Shown: positions 51,352 through 53,350 of the stretch, one piece after another
Layout of the letters: each line of letters begins with the position of its first letter
How positions within the stretch are numbered: position 1 is the stretch's first letter
NCBI RefSeq assembly: GCF_001908235.1
Contig: NZ_LGHK01000125.1
Coordinates: 1-53,350, forward strand
Direction: 5' to 3'
Length of the DNA stretch: 53,350 nucleotides
Source of the DNA: Bradyrhizobium sp. NAS96.2
GTDB lineage: Bacteria; Pseudomonadota; Alphaproteobacteria; Rhizobiales; Xanthobacteraceae
Translations under genes and position numbers: made by a program
The notes under the pieces: model-generated
Databases searched by the model: none
Seen by the model: the letters and a program-made list of their open reading frames with translations, nothing else
Told to the model about the DNA's origin: nothing

Positions 51352-53350
51352 ATGGCAAAAATAATTGAGGCGCGTGCTGTAATCACCGCGGAAGACAAGA
51401 CCGGGAAGGTCTTCGATAGCATCGCGAAGAAGATGGACGGCCTTGCCAAGTCGGGCAAAACCGCCAAGGCCGTCGAAGGGGTCGCGAAGGCGTTGGAGCG
51501 CGCGAAGACGCAGATGGCGGCGATCGAAAAGTTCGACGCTTCCCGCGGCATGCTGCCGGCTGCCCGGCAGAACTTCCGCGAAATGCAGCGGAACGTTGAA
51601 GCGGCGTCGAAGGCGATGAACGCCTTCGGCCCGAAGCTGCCGGAAACCGAACGCAACCTGAAGCGCGCACAAGCCGCAGTCGCGTCCGCGTCTCGCGCGT
51701 ATGAGCGACAGACGCAGGCGGTCATTGCGAACAAGCGCGCGCTTCAAGGGATGGGCGTCGACGTTCAACAGGCGTCCGCGCATCACGCGCGGCTGCGGAA
51801 GGCTGTCGAACAGACTGGCGCTGCCATCGAACGCGAAGAACGTCGCGCCGTCCGCCGGCAGAACCGGAACATCGCCGTTTCCGGCGCGGCCGCGGCTGTC
51901 GGCGCTTGGGCCGGGCATGAAGTGAAGTCGGGTATCCGCGCCGTCGGGCATACCTACCGGGAGTTTGACAAGGAACGCCGCTTCGCGAAGGCCGTCATGG
52001 GCATTTCGGACGAAGAACAGGCGCCGCTTGTGAAGCAGGCGATCCATATGGGCGCCACGACGAAGTTTAACGACATTCAGGTTCTGGAAGCGCAGCGCGA
52101 ACTGGCCGCGCGCGGCGTGAAGCGCGAACAGATCATGGGCATGATGGGACCGGCGGCGTCGCTGGGATCGGCGCTCGACTTGTCGCTTCCGGATGCGGTC
52201 AAGCAAATGGAAGGTGCGATCTTCGGCTTCAAGAAAGCCACCGGCACGATGGAAGAAGCCCAGAAGTCCGCGCAACAGACGGCTGACTATCAGGTCAAGG
52301 CGGCGAAGATTTCCGGCATGGGTCCGGATGACCTGCGCCAGCTTTACAAGTTCGGCGCGACGCCGGCGCGGATGGGGCAGATCAGCGAAGCGACGCTTCT
52401 CGGCTTCGGCGGCGTGCTGAAGAAGGCGAATATCGGCGGCGACGAAGCTGGCGTCGCCTTCCGCGCGCTCATGTCGACGGCACAGGCGCCGACGGCCGGC
52501 GCAAAAACGGCGCTTCTCGCGAACGGGCTGAACTACAAAAATTATCAGCGCGTTCCGAACAGCCTTGCGGTCGACCCGTTCGCCGAAGACGTCGCGGCGC
52601 GGTACGGCGTGAAGCTGGACGCCAAGACGCGCGCGGGTCTGGGGCAAATCTTCTCCGACAAGGCGACGATTTCCGATCCTGCCAAGTTCAACCCGGCCGT
52701 GACCGCGCTTCTGCGGGACAAGCTGCAAGGCAGCGACGCGAAGTCGCTGAAGTCGATCGCCGGCGCCGCGGGCCGCTACCGCGACAAGTCGGTCAACGAA
52801 GTCGACACGAACGGCTTTATCCGGGACTTGCTTCCGAAGCTGGCGAACAATCTGCCGCTTGCGAATGCGCTGTTCGGCTCGAAACAGGGCGGCCGCATCG
52901 CGACCGCGCTGGGCGACAGCGAGACGCTGCGGCATATCATCAGCGAAATCGAAAGCGGGTCGGGCGGCTATGCCGACAAGATCGCCGCGGAACGGATGGC
53001 CGGCTTTGACGGCGCCGTCAGTCGTTTCGAGGGCGCGGTTAAGAACCTCGAAACCGCAGTCGGCCGGGCGTTCGACAATGATGGCAAGGGCGGACTTCTG
53101 TCCGGGGTTACCGACTGGATTGCAAAACGCATCCAAGGCACCGCGGAACTCCCGTCCGGCGTTCTCGCCGGCGGCGCGATCGCCGCCGGCGCCATCGGCA
53201 AGGGCGCGCAAATCTATGGCGGTTACAAGCTGCTTCAGCTGCTCACCACCGGCGGCGGTCTGACGTCGTCAGCGGTCGCGCTGGATGCCTCCGCGGCTGC
53301 TCTGACGTCAGCGGCGGCGGCCCTAAGCGGCGGCAAGGTCGCAGGCACCG
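51352..53350 (+). CDS. TP901-type phage tail tape measure protein, 3' end beyond window
   Basis: At least 666 residues with no stop before the window end. GGAGAGG lies before the ATG. The first 190 residues form a long helical region rich in Ala/Lys/Glu/Gln; then the PhageMin_Tail core: MGATTKFNDIQVLEAQRELAARGVKREQIMGMM, LGSALDLSLPDAVKQMEGAIFGF, LRQLYKFGATPARMGQISEATLLGFGGVLKKANIGGDEAGVAFRALMST. A Gly/Ala-rich hydrophobic stretch (VLAGGAIAAGAIGKGAQIYGGYKLL) near 620 is the predicted membrane-penetrating part. Tape measure proteins set the tail length and help eject DNA. Being first of the tail genes here is unusual. Confidence 0.88.
   Translation, partial: MAKIIEARAVITAEDKTGKVFDSIAKKMDGLAKSGKTAKAVEGVAKALERAKTQMAAIEKFDASRGMLPAARQNFREMQRNVEAASKAMNAFGPKLPETERNLKRAQAAVASASRAYERQTQAVIANKRALQGMGVDVQQASAHHARLRKAVEQTGAAIEREERRAVRRQNRNIAVSGAAAAVGAWAGHEVKSGIRAVGHTYREFDKERRFAKAVMGISDEEQAPLVKQAIHMGATTKFNDIQVLEAQRELAARGVKREQIMGMMGPAASLGSALDLSLPDAVKQMEGAIFGFKKATGTMEEAQKSAQQTADYQVKAAKISGMGPDDLRQLYKFGATPARMGQISEATLLGFGGVLKKANIGGDEAGVAFRALMSTAQAPTAGAKTALLANGLNYKNYQRVPNSLAVDPFAEDVAARYGVKLDAKTRAGLGQIFSDKATISDPAKFNPAVTALLRDKLQGSDAKSLKSIAGAAGRYRDKSVNEVDTNGFIRDLLPKLANNLPLANALFGSKQGGRIATALGDSETLRHIISEIESGSGGYADKIAAERMAGFDGAVSRFEGAVKNLETAVGRAFDNDGKGGLLSGVTDWIAKRIQGTAELPSGVLAGGAIAAGAIGKGAQIYGGYKLLQLLTTGGGLTSSAVALDASAAALTSAAAALSGGKVAGT

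Larger units (their letters stand above)
44802..53350 (+). mobile_element. Prophage or phage-derived island in tRNA-Phe, left part
   Basis: From the tRNA-Phe 3' end to the window edge all genes read in one direction and are phage-like: integrase, excisionase-like HTH, DUF6074-like protein, several small overlapping frames, a head-protease-tail-like repeat protein, a coiled-coil protein and a tail tape measure protein. No core metabolic gene occurs. No second copy of the tRNA 3' end is seen, so the right boundary is outside. Capsid, terminase and portal genes are absent in the visible 8.5 kb. Confidence 0.82.

Noticed and set aside
51067..53211. Open minus-strand frame of 714 codons over the tape measure gene
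   Set aside because: It mirrors the real plus-strand gene, which has a ribosome site and family motifs. Long antisense frames are common in high-GC DNA; its translation is Arg/Asp-rich without any domain.
1..53350. CRISPR array
   Set aside because: No regularly spaced identical repeats with unique spacers; the repeats found are paired palindromes or short phased motifs.

Overview
The window looks like chromosomal DNA of a Bradyrhizobium-type alphaproteobacterium (Rhizobiales). The signs are a strongly GC-biased coding pattern, a C4-pathway 5-aminolevulinate synthase (hemA), an F0 ATP synthase operon with split b and b' subunits standing apart from the F1 genes, the alphaproteobacterial order DUF2948-hisD-UPF0262-phosphatase-maf-yacG, and several families of dispersed palindromic repeats of the kind that fill rhizobial intergenic regions. 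The genus is an inference from gene content and from memory of related sequences; no search was run.

Positions 1 to about 44.8 kb are core chromosome. In order: two tandem SGNH-hydrolase-like secreted proteins (the first cut by the window edge and lacking catalytic residues); glycerol kinase glpK with a one-base frameshift; a periplasmic penicillin-acylase-family Ntn hydrolase; a GNAT enzyme and a glutathione S-transferase; thrC coupled to an M16 processing peptidase and followed by a RimJ-like GNAT; a secreted protein of unknown function; the minus-strand operon atpI-atpB-atpE-atpF'-atpF with a good sigma-70 promoter and a hairpin terminator; a DsbA-fold isomerase, a secreted coiled-coil protein and a YjbQ protein; an MHS-type transporter; a LuxR-type response regulator and a convergent SSS-domain hybrid histidine kinase with a REP-flanked RAYT transposase between them; hemA with an FNR/FixK-like box; a metallo-beta-lactamase-fold hydrolase; a chemoreceptor; an outer-membrane beta-barrel protein; an XRE regulator and a 41-residue membrane protein; a secreted orphan; a surface-polysaccharide-type acyltransferase/SGNH protein split by a frameshift in a run of nine G; tRNA-Thr; a cyclic-nucleotide-domain flavoprotein followed by a UBP-type zinc-finger protein; a small membrane protein and an alpha/beta hydrolase; and the hisD cluster ending in tRNA-Phe.

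From about 44.8 kb to the end lies the left part of a prophage or phage-derived island. A P4-type tyrosine integrase sits just inside the 3' end of tRNA-Phe(GAA). It is followed by small regulators (an excisionase-like HTH and a second HTH protein), short overlapping phage-type genes, a protein made of two copies of a motif I associate with the tails of phage head proteases, a coiled-coil protein, and a TP901-type tail tape measure protein that runs off the window. No capsid, terminase or portal gene lies in the visible part, and the right attachment site is outside the window.

The points most worth a second look are the poly-G frameshift in the acyltransferase, the flavoprotein/UBP-finger pair without a redox CxxC, the RAYT unit between a two-component pair, and the unusual contents of the tRNA-Phe island, including helically phased TGTCCC repeats upstream of its first regulator.
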